A DNA stretch of 64,000 nt from NCBI GenBank assembly GCA_051881815.1, contig JBJEQP010000083.1, positions 164,951 through 228,950 on the forward strand. Reading direction: 5' to 3'. Each line of letters starts with the position of its first letter. The first letter of the stretch is position 1. Shown here in pieces: positions 25,299 through 34,190 of this stretch. A program made the translations under genes and the position numbers. Origin of the DNA: UMGS363 sp051881815. GTDB lineage: Bacteria > Bacillota > Clostridia > Oscillospirales > Ruminococcaceae. The notes beneath the pieces are model-generated. The model did no database searches and was not told the origin of the DNA. It saw only the letters and a program-made list of their open reading frames with translations.

Positions 25299-25390
25299 AA
25301 ATACATACTCCTTTTCAGCGGACTTCGTAGGAAAAGCGTTTTCCGGTCAGTGACGCAAGCACTCGAAGCCACATTATTTATACTATATAT

Positions 25391-25419
25391 ATTTTAACAG
25401 ATTATGTATCACATTGCAA
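25391..25419 (-). promoter_or_regulatory. Promoter of the glgBCDA operon
   Basis: On the minus strand TTGCAA (25419-25414), 17 bp, TAAAAT (25396-25391), about 90 bp before the glgB ATG. The rest of the gap 25299-25596 is AT-rich with no gene and no clear riboswitch. Confidence 0.6.
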
Positions 25420-25596
25420 GTGTTTTTGTAATATTTTTATATGTTAAACGTAAAAATCAGGTAAAGCTTGTGTAAAATGTACAAAATTTTTCCACTTATT
25501 ATACCACTGATTACCATTTGGGGGAAATTATGTATTATATCGTACATATTTTACTGCGTTTTTATGCAATTCTGACAATGCCGATAAGTCAAATTA

Positions 25597-27933
25597 TTAT
25601 AATTTATGCAGTTTCAATACAATGATCGTCCTGTCATCGGAAAGCTCATTTAAGGTGCCTTTTTCGGGTCTGTCAAACTCTATCACCGTGTCGGCGCAGC
25701 GTGAAGCGGAGTATCCGTCGGAGAGCAGCAGCTCACGAAGCTTCGGGAAGCTCGTTTCGGGGATCCCATCGCTGAATATCGCAGCGCTGTCCCCATCGGA
25801 AAGTCGCACCGAAAAGGGTTCAAGTCCCGTTGAAGGAATTATGCCGAGCGGAAGAGCGGAGTTTTCGACCGTGCTGACCGTGCCGCCCGTCCGAACGAAG
25901 CTTTGAGCCGCACCTGCCTTGTAAAACTCGGCTTTCCCAGTGAAAAGGTCGATGCGGAGCATATCTGCGGTGGTAAAGACCTCGTCCGTTGATTTTGAAA
26001 TGAGCAGCGAATTGACCAGCCGCAGCGCAGTTTGTCCGTCCGAACCTGCACGGATAAGCTTTGAAACGAGCGAACAAGCCATGCTGCTTTCCAGCGCTGC
26101 ACGGTTGCCGCTGCCCATTCCGTCCGCAATGAGAAAATACATACTGCCGAAGCCGTCCGTGAACTGCACCGAGCAGTCGCCGCTGACGCTTTCCCTTCCG
26201 CAGAGCACAGCCTTTCCGACTTCAAGCTCAAACAGCGGCGGTTCGTGCCAGCAGGCGTGTATATGCTCCGCTTCGCTGAAAAATTCGGGAGGCTCCAGCT
26301 CACGGTCGGTCAGCGACGAGAGCTTTTCCGTCACTTCCTCGGGCATACATTCCAGCTTTCCTTCATAGAAGCAGGAGATAAAAAGGTTCCCGTTCTTGTC
26401 GAAAAAAACCGCCGCTTTCGGATCCTTTCCGCCGCTTGTGCGGATGATCTCACCCACACGCTCGGAAAGATTCTCATCATAAATTCTGCCGTCCGAATAA
26501 AGCTCCCCGAGGTCATCCATAAAGCTTACCGAGGAGGAAAGCTGTTCGCTGAATATCTCACGGCTGCGGAAATGATCCTCGCTTTTGCGGAGAAGTGCGG
26601 ACAACTGCGTGTAAAGCTTGTTCATAAGCTCGGCAATCTCGGCTTTTTTCGTGCAGCCTTCAATACATCGGGGAAGCTCGGGAACGGTTATGAAGCCCTT
26701 GACGGCAATAAGCTTTTCGCAGGGCAGGAATGCTGCGCGTATGCGGTTTTCATCGCTTTTGCAGCAGAAATCATGATTTCGGCAATCTGCGCATACTCGT
26801 TCGCAAACCGTTCTGCTGATATCGACCCGTCCGCCGTTCTTTTCGGCAAGAAGCTCGGAGGCTCTTTCGGTGCTGTCGCCGATCTTTGAAAGGCAGCTTG
26901 TCCCGAAGGCTATCTTCCGTGCAAGGTGCTCCGTCACCGCCGAGCGGCTCTCAACTGCCGAATTGACCGCTTTCATATATATTTTGTCGGGAATAAGGGA
27001 ATACAGCGCAGCCGCCGTAAGCGTGTCCGTCATAAGTGCCGCCGCCCACGAAAGCTTGCCCATAAAAAGCGTCAGAAAAAGTGAAACTACCGTAAAGCTC
27101 ACAGCGGATGCTATTTTTCCTCGTTTTGAAAGAAGCCCTGCGATTAGTCCTGCACAGCCCACAACAGCCATGCTCCGTGAAAGCTCGGCGAGCTGCTCAG
27201 CTCCCGAACAGCCGAGTATAGCGCCGAGCGAGGTCAGAACGCCCATTATTGCGCCGCCCGGCCCTCCGAAGCGTCCTCCTGCCGCAAGTATTACGAAGAT
27301 ACCGACAGTACGACCTAATGAGAATGTCCCTGCCGAAACGCCGAACAGCGCCGATATCATCGTCACATATATAACCGCCGAGCAAAGGCTGTTCGCACCC
27401 GTCACGTTTATCCGTCCGTTCTTCTTTAAGCACAGCATCTCACACGAAATAAAATATGCTGTTATTCCGCAGATGATTCCTCTGAAAAGCACAGCCGCCG
27501 CAAGAGAAACCGTTATCTTTGCGGCAAGCGACGCCGCCGCTCCCGAAAAAATGTAGACTGCCGCCGCAAATATCCCCGTTCCTGCCGAGCCGAGCTTTCT
27601 CTCCGTAAATCTGCGGACGATTATTTTCAGCGCAAGCATTACAGCCATTGCAAGCATTTCCGTAACGAAGCTGTCAGCCCTGCCGAGAACTATAACGCTT
27701 GCCGCCGAGCCTGCAAAAACAGCAGACGAGAAGACCGCAGGCAGTACAGCCGCCAGCGCAGGCGATATCGGGATGAACCCGTTCGATGCGCTGAATATCA
27801 TACCGCAAAGTAACGCACCCGTCCATTTTATAACCCCGAGCCGAGCGTCCGAGTCACTGTTTTTCCGTTTTTTCCGCGAAGCATCCGTCTTGCCGATGTC
27901 AAAAAAGCTGCCCGTTTTTTCTTTTACGACCAT
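25597..27933 (-). CDS. spoIIE: SpoIIE-type membrane PP2C phosphatase
   Basis: A 778-residue protein with about ten membrane helices (about 35-320), a cysteine-bearing linker (CERVCADCRNHDFCC near 385), and a C-terminal PP2C phosphatase domain. FLIADGMGSGNRAA and IFSDGIPE provide metal-binding Asp residues. In sporulating Firmicutes SpoIIE dephosphorylates the anti-anti-sigma factor SpoIIAA to switch on sigma F in the forespore. Presence of this gene and spoVG argues that the organism can sporulate or did recently. The AAAGG upstream is 12 nt from the chosen ATG, a little far. Confidence 0.9.
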   Translation of the reverse strand: MVVKEKTGSFFDIGKTDASRKKRKNSDSDARLGVIKWTGALLCGMIFSASNGFIPISPALAAVLPAVFSSAVFAGSAASVIVLGRADSFVTEMLAMAVMLALKIIVRRFTERKLGSAGTGIFAAAVYIFSGAAASLAAKITVSLAAAVLFRGIICGITAYFISCEMLCLKKNGRINVTGANSLCSAVIYVTMISALFGVSAGTFSLGRTVGIFVILAAGGRFGGPGGAIMGVLTSLGAILGCSGAEQLAELSRSMAVVGCAGLIAGLLSKRGKIASAVSFTVVSLFLTLFMGKLSWAAALMTDTLTAAALYSLIPDKIYMKAVNSAVESRSAVTEHLARKIAFGTSCLSKIGDSTERASELLAEKNGGRVDISRTVCERVCADCRNHDFCCKSDENRIRAAFLPCEKLIAVKGFITVPELPRCIEGCTKKAEIAELMNKLYTQLSALLRKSEDHFRSREIFSEQLSSSVSFMDDLGELYSDGRIYDENLSERVGEIIRTSGGKDPKAAVFFDKNGNLFISCFYEGKLECMPEEVTEKLSSLTDRELEPPEFFSEAEHIHACWHEPPLFELEVGKAVLCGRESVSGDCSVQFTDGFGSMYFLIADGMGSGNRAALESSMACSLVSKLIRAGSDGQTALRLVNSLLISKSTDEVFTTADMLRIDLFTGKAEFYKAGAAQSFVRTGGTVSTVENSALPLGIIPSTGLEPFSVRLSDGDSAAIFSDGIPETSFPKLRELLLSDGYSASRCADTVIEFDRPEKGTLNELSDDRTIIVLKLHKL

Positions 27934-28030
27934 AACATATTACATCCTTTCCGTATATTTTACAAAAATACTTAAATTGATTATAATATATTAAAGTGGT
28001 AAAAATTGTCATTTCATAAAAATGATAAAG

Positions 28031-28073
28031 AAAAAAGCAGTTCAGAAAACCGGTCGATTTTCAAACTGCTTTT
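28031..28073 (-). terminator. Terminator of the ECF sigma/anti-sigma operon
   Basis: Read leftward, AAAAGCAGTT and AACTGCTTTT enclose an inner stem GAAAA/TTTTC, followed by a T run. It lies 14 bp beyond the anti-sigma stop. Confidence 0.85.
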
Positions 28074-28086
28074 GGAAAAGTTACAG

Positions 28087-29214
28087 CTATTTCGCAGCGG
28101 AAATTATTGCATCAACGGTCGCTTTGTCCGCTTCAAAATAAACCGTTTCCCCGTTCTTTATCCGAACGGAAATTATACTGCCGTCCGTCTGAACAGTGTA
28201 GAGAATATCTCCGCTCACATTGTCGAATACGCTGAACGAGAATATCGGTATCAGACTTTCTTTGCTGCTCGGAACAAGCTTTTCCAGTGCTTCGGCAAAA
28301 GCATTATTCAGCGCAAGTGCCTTTTCTCCGAAAATATCGCAGCGTCCGCTTTCGGAAGTGGTCACCTCCGCATTGATGTCATCCTGCGAAATGAGGGATA
28401 TATATTCAAGAAGCTTTTCGTTCTCGCTCGGCGAAAACTCGGAATAATCAACTGCATCCCCTCCGACTACCTTTGAAAATGCAGGAGCAACGGAAAATTC
28501 GCCTTCAATGTCGATGTCGTCATCGTCGGTATCCGCAATATCTTCTGAATTATCAACATCGTCATCCGAATCGCTGCCTGCAGTTTCGTTGTCGGCGTTG
28601 GTATCTTCCGCATAGTCATAGCTGCCGTCACCGAAGTCCTCATTTTCTTCCGCAGCAGCATCGTCCGCAATATCGTTGGTTTCAACGCTTTCAAAGGTAA
28701 TGTCACCCGTTTCGGTGCTTTCATCCGCAGAGGTGCTTTCCGTGCTGACAACGCTCTCGCCTGTCGTTTCGGTAACCGCAAAAAACGCAGGTGCGCCATC
28801 ATTCTGTACATCCGTTCCGCCGTTCTCGATCGCTTCCTCAACAGGCAGCTCTTCGGCAATGTCTGCTTCGGCATTTTCATCCTCCGTGAGCTCGGTCACG
28901 GGTGCGGCTTCAGCGCTTTCTTCCTCAAAAGCATTTTGAGAATTAACGGCAGGCTCGGAATAAGCACTGTCATTTACTGTCATAACGTTTTCAAGATTTT
29001 TTTCTTTAAGTGTATTCAAGCCAACAACAGCAATAATTGCAAGGCAGGCAGCTGCGGCGGCAAAGGGCGTAAGCTTCACAATGAACGGCTTACGGTTCGG
29101 CTTTTTTTCCTTTGCAGCTTCTTCAAGCATAAGCTTTTTCGTTTCGTTCAGAAATCTCTCGGAGGCTTTGATATTTTCAAGCGATCTTGTGTAGTTTTCT
29201 CTGTTTATATTCAA
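28087..29214 (-). CDS. Putative membrane anti-sigma factor with long acidic linker
   Basis: A 375-residue single-pass protein. The N-terminal about 45 residues are cytosolic and basic. One helix (about 47-67, FAAAAACLAIIAVVGL) crosses the membrane. The outside part has a very acidic low-complexity stretch (about 90-240, including DDDVDNSEDIADTDDDDIDI), then a folded domain (about 245-375). The start overlaps the stop of the ECF sigma gene (ATGA), the usual arrangement for a sigma/anti-sigma pair. I see no zinc-binding ZAS motif, so the pairing is inferred from context. Confidence 0.75.
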   Translation of the reverse strand: MNINRENYTRSLENIKASERFLNETKKLMLEEAAKEKKPNRKPFIVKLTPFAAAAACLAIIAVVGLNTLKEKNLENVMTVNDSAYSEPAVNSQNAFEEESAEAAPVTELTEDENAEADIAEELPVEEAIENGGTDVQNDGAPAFFAVTETTGESVVSTESTSADESTETGDITFESVETNDIADDAAAEENEDFGDGSYDYAEDTNADNETAGSDSDDDVDNSEDIADTDDDDIDIEGEFSVAPAFSKVVGGDAVDYSEFSPSENEKLLEYISLISQDDINAEVTTSESGRCDIFGEKALALNNAFAEALEKLVPSSKESLIPIFSFSVFDNVSGDILYTVQTDGSIISVRIKNGETVYFEADKATVDAIISAAK

Positions 29215-29723
29215 TTGTCATTTCCTCCTTTCAGAATTTCTTTCAAGCGTTCCCTCGCCCTTGCAAGCAGAGTGCCGACCGTTGCGGGCTTTTTCCCCGT
29301 TATGTCTGCGATATCGTTTATCGAATAGCCTTCATAATAGTAAAGATGTATCGGGAGCCGATATTTTTCGGGAAGACTTCTGACGGCTTCAAGAAGCTCG
29401 CTCCCCTCATCGGGTTCAAAATCCTCCGAGGGTTCTTCCGTGTCCTCGATCGGGACGGTGTTCTTTATCCAGCCCGACTTGAAGTGATTCTTGCATTTGT
29501 TGACCGCCGTTCGCAGCAGCCATGCTTTTTCGTGTTCGGCGCTCTCAAAACCTGTGCCGTGACGGATAAACGCAATGAAGGTCTCCTGTGCGATATCCTC
29601 GGCATCGTGAATATTTTTCGTGTATGTATAGCAAAGCTTTATGAGGCTGTCCGAATATTCCGCAAGAACACGTTCGATATGAGCGTCGCTGCCGAATTTT
29701 TCACTGTGATTTTCAGTCGTCAT
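29211..29723 (-). CDS. ECF (extracytoplasmic function) RNA polymerase sigma factor
   Basis: A 170-residue sigma-70 family member with only regions 2 and 4. Region 2 has HDAEDIAQETFIAFIRH (about 42-58). Region 4 has LPEKYRLPIHLYYYEGYSI followed by the helix-turn-helix IADITGKKPATVGTLLARAR. It directs RNA polymerase to a small regulon, usually including its own operon. AGGAG precedes the ATG. A long inverted repeat (29737-29816) fills its leader. Expression is probably tied to the membrane protein that follows. Confidence 0.92.
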   Translation of the reverse strand: MTTENHSEKFGSDAHIERVLAEYSDSLIKLCYTYTKNIHDAEDIAQETFIAFIRHGTGFESAEHEKAWLLRTAVNKCKNHFKSGWIKNTVPIEDTEEPSEDFEPDEGSELLEAVRSLPEKYRLPIHLYYYEGYSINDIADITGKKPATVGTLLARARERLKEILKGGNDN

Positions 29724-29736
29724 AGTTTTCTCCTGC

Positions 29737-29816
29737 GAAGATATACCCGAAAATCTCCCTAATACGCTGCCGATTGGTATTGAGCACTCCCCTTTAGGAA
29801 GATTTTCGGTATCTTC
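29737..29816. repeat. Long inverted repeat upstream of the ECF sigma gene
   Basis: GAAGATATACCCGAAAATCT and CCCTAA on the left pair with TTAGGAAGATTTTCGG and TATCTTC on the right across about 30 bases. It ends 14 bp before the ATG and would be transcribed with the gene if the promoter lies to its right. Confidence 0.7.
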
Positions 29817-29874
29817 TATTTATAATACAATCCAAATGTCGGAAATTTTTCATTTTCCGAAAAAATTTTTTGAT

Positions 29875-31788
29875 TTATTCCGTTCTTGCTTCCCTTGACG
29901 GACGGGAAAACTTCACAAGAAGCAGTATTATCGAGGTCAGAACAAGCACGCCGAGTACTATCGGAACGGACGAATTTTTTCCCGTATATTCGGAGATGTC
30001 AAGATATCCGCTTACCCCGAAAACAGCCGCAAATGCAAGCAGGATACCGATAAGTCCCTCTCCTGCGATCATTCCCGATGAGAAAAGCACTCCCTTGTTT
30101 ATAGCCGCTTCCCTTGCCTTTTCGTCAGCCTTTCTGCGCTCTGCAAAGTGACGGATAACACCGCCTATGAAGATGCAGGCAGAAAGCCGAACGGGAAGAT
30201 ACGAGCCTATCGCAAACGGCAGAACGGGTATCCCCATAAGCTCGGCAGCAACAGCGGCAAATGCGCCGATAAAAACAAGGTTCCACGGCAGCTGTGCGGT
30301 CATGACGCCTTCGGTTATCATCTTCATAAGCATTGCCTGCGGCGCAGCAAGCTCGGGTGTACCGAACCCCCACGCCGAATCGAGCAGATAGAGCGTTCCG
30401 CCGATAACGAGCGAAGCGGCTGACGCTCCGATGATCTCGCCGATCTGCTGCTTTACGGGCGTTGCGCCGAGGATATATCCTGTTTTCAAGTCCTGTGAGG
30501 TGTCGCCTGCGACCGAGGCGATGATGCTTATCACCGAACCTATCGCAACAGCGGCGATCATTCCCTCCGTGCTGTCCATACCCATTGCTTTAAGAAGCAG
30601 CGAAGCGGCAAGCAGCGTTGCTATCGTCATTCCCGAAACGGGATTGTTGCTGCTGCCGACAAGTCCGACCATCCTTGACGATACCGCCGCAAAAAAGAAG
30701 CCGAACACCACCGTTATTATCGCCCCGACAAGATTCACGGGGATAACAGGGATAAGCCACAATGCGAGCGTCAGAACTGCGACCGCCGCAATGACAAAAC
30801 GAAAGTCAAGCTCACGTTCCGTCCGTTCGGTGCTTCTGCCGTGCCGTCCTGCAGCGGAAAGAGATGCACGGAACGTTTTGAAGATCAGGGGAAGCGAGCG
30901 GACAAGGCTTATAAGTCCGCCTGCTGCAAGAGCACCTGCTCCGATATAGCGGATATAGTTCTGCCATATTGCCGAAGCTCCGCCCTCGGAATAAAGCTGC
31001 GCCACCGTTGCGTTCTCGGACGGATACATTACCGTTTCCCCTCCGAAATTGACTATCGCAGGGATAAGAACGAGCCAGCTCATAACGCCGCCTGCGAGCA
31101 TATAGGACGATATCCTGAAGCCGCAGATATAGCCAACACTCATAACGGCAGGATAAAGCTGCGTTCCGATCTCTCCGCCGAAGCTTTTGAATCTTAATGC
31201 AAGCTCCTCGGGAACGGCTTTGAGCCCGTCAATCAGGAATTTGAAGAACGCACCTGCACCCATTCCTCCGAATACCGCCGATGCGCCCGTTCCGCCCTTT
31301 TGTCCTGCAATAAGCACCTGCGCGCAGGCTGTGCCCTCGGGATATGGAAGAGTTCCATGCTCACGGACAATGAGCGCATTGCGCAAAGGTATCATAAAGA
31401 ACACACCGAGCAGACCGCCTATTACTGCGATAACGGTTATCTCAAATATTGAAGGGCGCTCACCCGTACCCTGCGCCGCCCATAAAAACAGCGCAGGAAG
31501 CGTGAATATCGCCCCCGAAGCTATGGATTCGCCTGCTGAGCCTATAGTCTGGACAATGTTGCTTTCAAGGACGGAATTTTTCCCCGAAAGCATCCTCATT
31601 ACGCTCATAGCTATGACCGCCGCAGGTATCGAAGCGGAAACCGTCATCCCCACACGCAGCCCGAGATATGCGTTAGACGCGCTGAAAACAACGGCTGTTA
31701 TAATGCCCGTAATAATGGAAGAAGCCGTAAATTCAGCTGTCACTTTTGAGGAAGGAATATACGGCTTGAAGTCGGTATCTTTTTTCAT
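29875..31788 (-). CDS. OPT-family oligopeptide transporter
   Basis: A 637-residue transporter with about 14-16 membrane helices. SNAYLGLRVGMTVSASIP near residue 40, EHGTLPYPEGTACAQVL (about 146-162) and SVAGDTSQDLKTGYILGATP are OPT-family landmarks. OPT proteins move small peptides or metal chelates inward using proton flow; the substrate here is unknown. GGAGG lies before the ATG. It stands as a single gene between the sigma operon and a small membrane protein. Confidence 0.92.
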   Translation of the reverse strand: MKKDTDFKPYIPSSKVTAEFTASSIITGIITAVVFSASNAYLGLRVGMTVSASIPAAVIAMSVMRMLSGKNSVLESNIVQTIGSAGESIASGAIFTLPALFLWAAQGTGERPSIFEITVIAVIGGLLGVFFMIPLRNALIVREHGTLPYPEGTACAQVLIAGQKGGTGASAVFGGMGAGAFFKFLIDGLKAVPEELALRFKSFGGEIGTQLYPAVMSVGYICGFRISSYMLAGGVMSWLVLIPAIVNFGGETVMYPSENATVAQLYSEGGASAIWQNYIRYIGAGALAAGGLISLVRSLPLIFKTFRASLSAAGRHGRSTERTERELDFRFVIAAVAVLTLALWLIPVIPVNLVGAIITVVFGFFFAAVSSRMVGLVGSSNNPVSGMTIATLLAASLLLKAMGMDSTEGMIAAVAIGSVISIIASVAGDTSQDLKTGYILGATPVKQQIGEIIGASAASLVIGGTLYLLDSAWGFGTPELAAPQAMLMKMITEGVMTAQLPWNLVFIGAFAAVAAELMGIPVLPFAIGSYLPVRLSACIFIGGVIRHFAERRKADEKAREAAINKGVLFSSGMIAGEGLIGILLAFAAVFGVSGYLDISEYTGKNSSVPIVLGVLVLTSIILLLVKFSRPSREARTE

Positions 31789-31903
31789 TTCTGCCTCCGC
31801 CTGTCTGATTTGTTGGGAAAAAGCCGATCAAAGTGAAGCGTTTTTATCGGCGTTTCCTTGGCTTTGGCAGTATTATTTCCGATTTTATATAGCTTTATAC
31901 GAA

Positions 31904-32350
31904 TTAAATTATAAGAATAAGAACAGCAGTGATAATTCCAAATGCAGCAAAAATTCTGCACAATACGGAAAATATCCCGAGCGTGTGAGCCTTTCGGTCG
32001 AACGGATTATCCCCCTTTATGCAGGCGGTGTCCGTTTCGTCACAATAGTAAAGCTCGACTTCATCCCCTCGGATATAGTGCTTCCCCTGACTTTCGGTGT
32101 ATCGATGGACGATCGTGCCCTTGCGCTCCTCGTCACGGAACTGGAGTATCACAGCGCTGACTGTGTTCCCCTCTCTGTCCACGGGAACATCCTTTACGTC
32201 AAGAACTGCGGCCTTGTAGCGCTTGCTTTTCTGCATAAAATCTTCAAGACCCCGAAGGTACTTTTTCCTCCGAGCCGAAAGCTTTGCGCCGAGTATGAGC
32301 ATAGCCGCAGAAAAACCGAAAACTGCGGCTGAAATTGCAAATGACGTCAT
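31904..32350 (-). CDS. DUF3592-like small membrane protein
   Basis: A 148-residue protein with one membrane helix at each end (about 5-23 and 126-147) and a beta-rich middle containing YTESQGKHYIRGDEVELYYC, similar in layout to DUF3592 proteins. Function is unknown. It is 12 bp downstream of the ybaK-like gene on the same strand, so it is probably cotranscribed. Confidence 0.65.
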   Translation of the reverse strand: MTSFAISAAVFGFSAAMLILGAKLSARRKKYLRGLEDFMQKSKRYKAAVLDVKDVPVDREGNTVSAVILQFRDEERKGTIVHRYTESQGKHYIRGDEVELYYCDETDTACIKGDNPFDRKAHTLGIFSVLCRIFAAFGIITAVLILII

Positions 32351-32362
32351 AATTCTGTCCTT

Positions 32363-32830
32363 TTAAACAAGGTCGATAAGCTCTGCACCGAGATATTCGG
32401 CAAGAGCTTCGCCGTTTATGATTATCTGTGCGCCCCTTGTTCCTGCGCTGACAGCGATCTCATCGAAAAGTATCGCCGTTTCATCAATAAAAGTCGGAAA
32501 TTTCTTCTTCATTCCTATCGGAGAACAGCCGCCGCGGATATATCCCGTAGTCGGAAGAAGATCCTTCAGCGGAAGCATCTCCGCTTTTTTGTCGTGAGCG
32601 GCTTTCGCAGCCTTTTTAAGATCAAGCTCCTTATCAACAGGTATGCAGCAGACAAAAAAGCCTGTCCTTTCACCCTTTAAAACGAGCGTTTTGAATACCT
32701 GCTCAGGCGGCTGACCAAGCTGACGTGCAACATGAACACCCGAAAGGTCATTTTCGTCCACTTCATATTCAGCCGTGCGAAATTCTATCTTTGCAGCTTC
32801 AAGCAGCCGCATTGCGTTTGTTTTATTCAT
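32363..32830 (-). CDS. ybaK: Cys-tRNA(Pro)/Cys-tRNA(Cys) deacylase, YbaK/EbsC family
   Basis: A 155-residue editing protein that hydrolyses mischarged Cys-tRNA(Pro). VFKTLVLKGER (about 45-55) carries the conserved Lys, TTGYIRGGCSPIGMKKKFP (about 94-112) the GGxSP-type loop, and SAGTRGAQIII (about 128-138) the last motif. Length and order match YbaK. It sits between the TauE/SafE-like gene (29 bp) and the small membrane gene (12 bp), all on the same strand. Confidence 0.93.
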   Translation of the reverse strand: MNKTNAMRLLEAAKIEFRTAEYEVDENDLSGVHVARQLGQPPEQVFKTLVLKGERTGFFVCCIPVDKELDLKKAAKAAHDKKAEMLPLKDLLPTTGYIRGGCSPIGMKKKFPTFIDETAILFDEIAVSAGTRGAQIIINGEALAEYLGAELIDLV

Positions 32831-32859
32831 AGCAGAAATGCTTCTTTCCTATAAAATGA

Positions 32860-33642
32860 TCAATTCTGACCTGTAATAAGCTTTGCCGCAAAAACGCCGA
32901 CGCCGAGAATCACCAGCACAACGCCGACAACACGGTTGAGAACCTTGGGTTCAGCCTTGTTTGCGAAAACAGCCGCTATCCTTGCCCATAAAAGCGTGCT
33001 TAAAACGCAGAATATCAGCGTCCACATATCAGGCGTTCCGCCGAGCGCAAAATGACTCAATGAGCCCGTCAGCGCCGTGAAAGCCATGATAAAAACGCTC
33101 GTGCCGACTGCAGTTTTAAGCTCGTAGCCAAGTACGGAGGTAAGTATCAGGAGCATCATCATACCGCCGCCTGCACCGACAAATCCGCAGATAAAGCCGA
33201 TGATAATTCCGCAGCCGATCGACTGTATAACACGTTTTTTAGGGTCGGTCTGCGCCATTTTCTCCTTTGTCACCATAACAGGCTTCAAAAGAAATTTTAT
33301 ACCGAGAAAAGTTGTCATAAGAAGGGAAAAGCTGCCCATCGTGCGGCTCGGAACAAGGCTGGATACATAGCTTCCCACCATAGTGAAAACAAGAACGGTG
33401 AACATCATTATAAGACCGTTCCGAACATCGAGGTTCTTGTTTTTGCCATAGGTATAAGCGGAAACGGCGCTTGCAGGAACATCCGAAGCAAGAGCAATGC
33501 CGACCGCCATGTAAGGGTCCATTCCAAGAAAAGCCACGAGCATAGGCGTAATAACAGCAGCGGCGCTCATTCCTGCAAATCCCGTGCCAAGACCTGCACC
33601 GATGCCTGCGATAAAGCTTACGATAAATTTTAAAAGAATAAT
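32860..33642 (-). CDS. TauE/SafE-family membrane transporter
   Basis: About 260 residues with seven or eight membrane helices. GAGLGTGFAGMSAAAVITPML near the start and GFVGAGGGMMMLLILTSV in the second half are the paired family repeats. Family members export sulfite, sulfoacetate or other anions. The start is a problem: the open frame reaches 33834, but its first part is repeat D and a TTGACA-N17-TATAAT promoter at 33691-33719. AAAAGGAAG followed at the right distance by ATT (33642) suggests a non-AUG start; ATG 33699 lies inside the -10 box region. Confidence 0.85.
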   Translation of the reverse strand: MILLKFIVSFIAGIGAGLGTGFAGMSAAAVITPMLVAFLGMDPYMAVGIALASDVPASAVSAYTYGKNKNLDVRNGLIMMFTVLVFTMVGSYVSSLVPSRTMGSFSLLMTTFLGIKFLLKPVMVTKEKMAQTDPKKRVIQSIGCGIIIGFICGFVGAGGGMMMLLILTSVLGYELKTAVGTSVFIMAFTALTGSLSHFALGGTPDMWTLIFCVLSTLLWARIAAVFANKAEPKVLNRVVGVVLVILGVGVFAAKLITGQN

Positions 33643-33690
33643 AAGACTTCCTTTTCTGTATATTTCCCCTAACACACTTTTTTCAGCATA

Positions 33691-33719
33691 ATTATACATT
33701 AATAGAACCCGTTTGTCAA
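33691..33719 (-). promoter_or_regulatory. Promoter of the TauE/SafE-ybaK run
   Basis: On the minus strand TTGACA (33719-33714), 17 bp, TATAAT (33696-33691). A consensus match; transcription would start near 33684. Confidence 0.75.
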
Positions 33720-33741
33720 GACTGACGGTCACCGTTAAACC

Positions 33742-34180
33742 GCGAAGCCAAGCAGCCGGTCGAGCCGGGCACAGCTTGTCAGATGTCCGGAGGGCGGAAG
33801 CCCTTTGGTTGCAGGTCAATTTGACCTTTAGCAATAGAGCGAAACTCTCTAAACTTTAGCGAAACATTTGCCGCAAAAGCAAAGTATCTCTAATACTAAA
33901 AACCATTTAAACTGTAGACAAAAAATCTGCGCAAAATCCATATACGAGAGATTTTTGCTTGATTTTTTGTACAGTTTTTAAATGGTTTTAAGTATAAAAT
34001 CAAAAGCGCAATTCACGAACAAAAAGCTATACCAGAACATGAGAAATCAGTCTGTAAGCCTTTAATTCGTGAATTGCGCTTATTCTTTATTAACGGAACA
34101 ACTTTCCTTGAAGCGTAAATACACGAACGCAGTGAGTGAATTTACGCTTCAACGCTGTATGAACAGCTATTCAATATGTA
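33742..34180 (+). repeat. Composite element D-C-E-G, copy 2, interrupted by a type A palindrome
   Basis: Module D runs 33742-33889, C runs 34005-34080 (AGCGCAATTCACGAA/TTCGTGAATTGCGCT), hairpin E runs 34110-34150 (GAAGCGTAAAT/ATTTACGCTTC), and G is near 34155-34178 (GAACAGCTATTCAATATG). A type A element (33894-33994) sits between D and C. Nothing coding is seen in 33720-34190. Confidence 0.75.
33894..33994. repeat. Palindromic element type A (101 bp)
   Basis: Ends TACTAAAAACCATTTAAA and TTTAAATGGTTTTAAGTA. It differs from the copy at 57480-57580 at two positions. It lies between D and C modules that are directly joined in other copies. Confidence 0.8.
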
Positions 34181-34190
34181 ACATAATCAA

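Noticed and set aside
28473..28700. Short ORFs antisense to the acidic linker of the anti-sigma gene
   Set aside because: Low-complexity His/Arg/Gln composition results from reading the GAT/GAA-rich linker backwards.
31187..32332. 381-residue open frame antisense to the OPT and DUF3592-like genes
   Set aside because: Spans two real genes on the opposite strand and lacks a start signal.
33643..33834. Longer N-terminus for the TauE/SafE protein
   Set aside because: Encoded by repeat module D and promoter sequence, which are present elsewhere without the gene.
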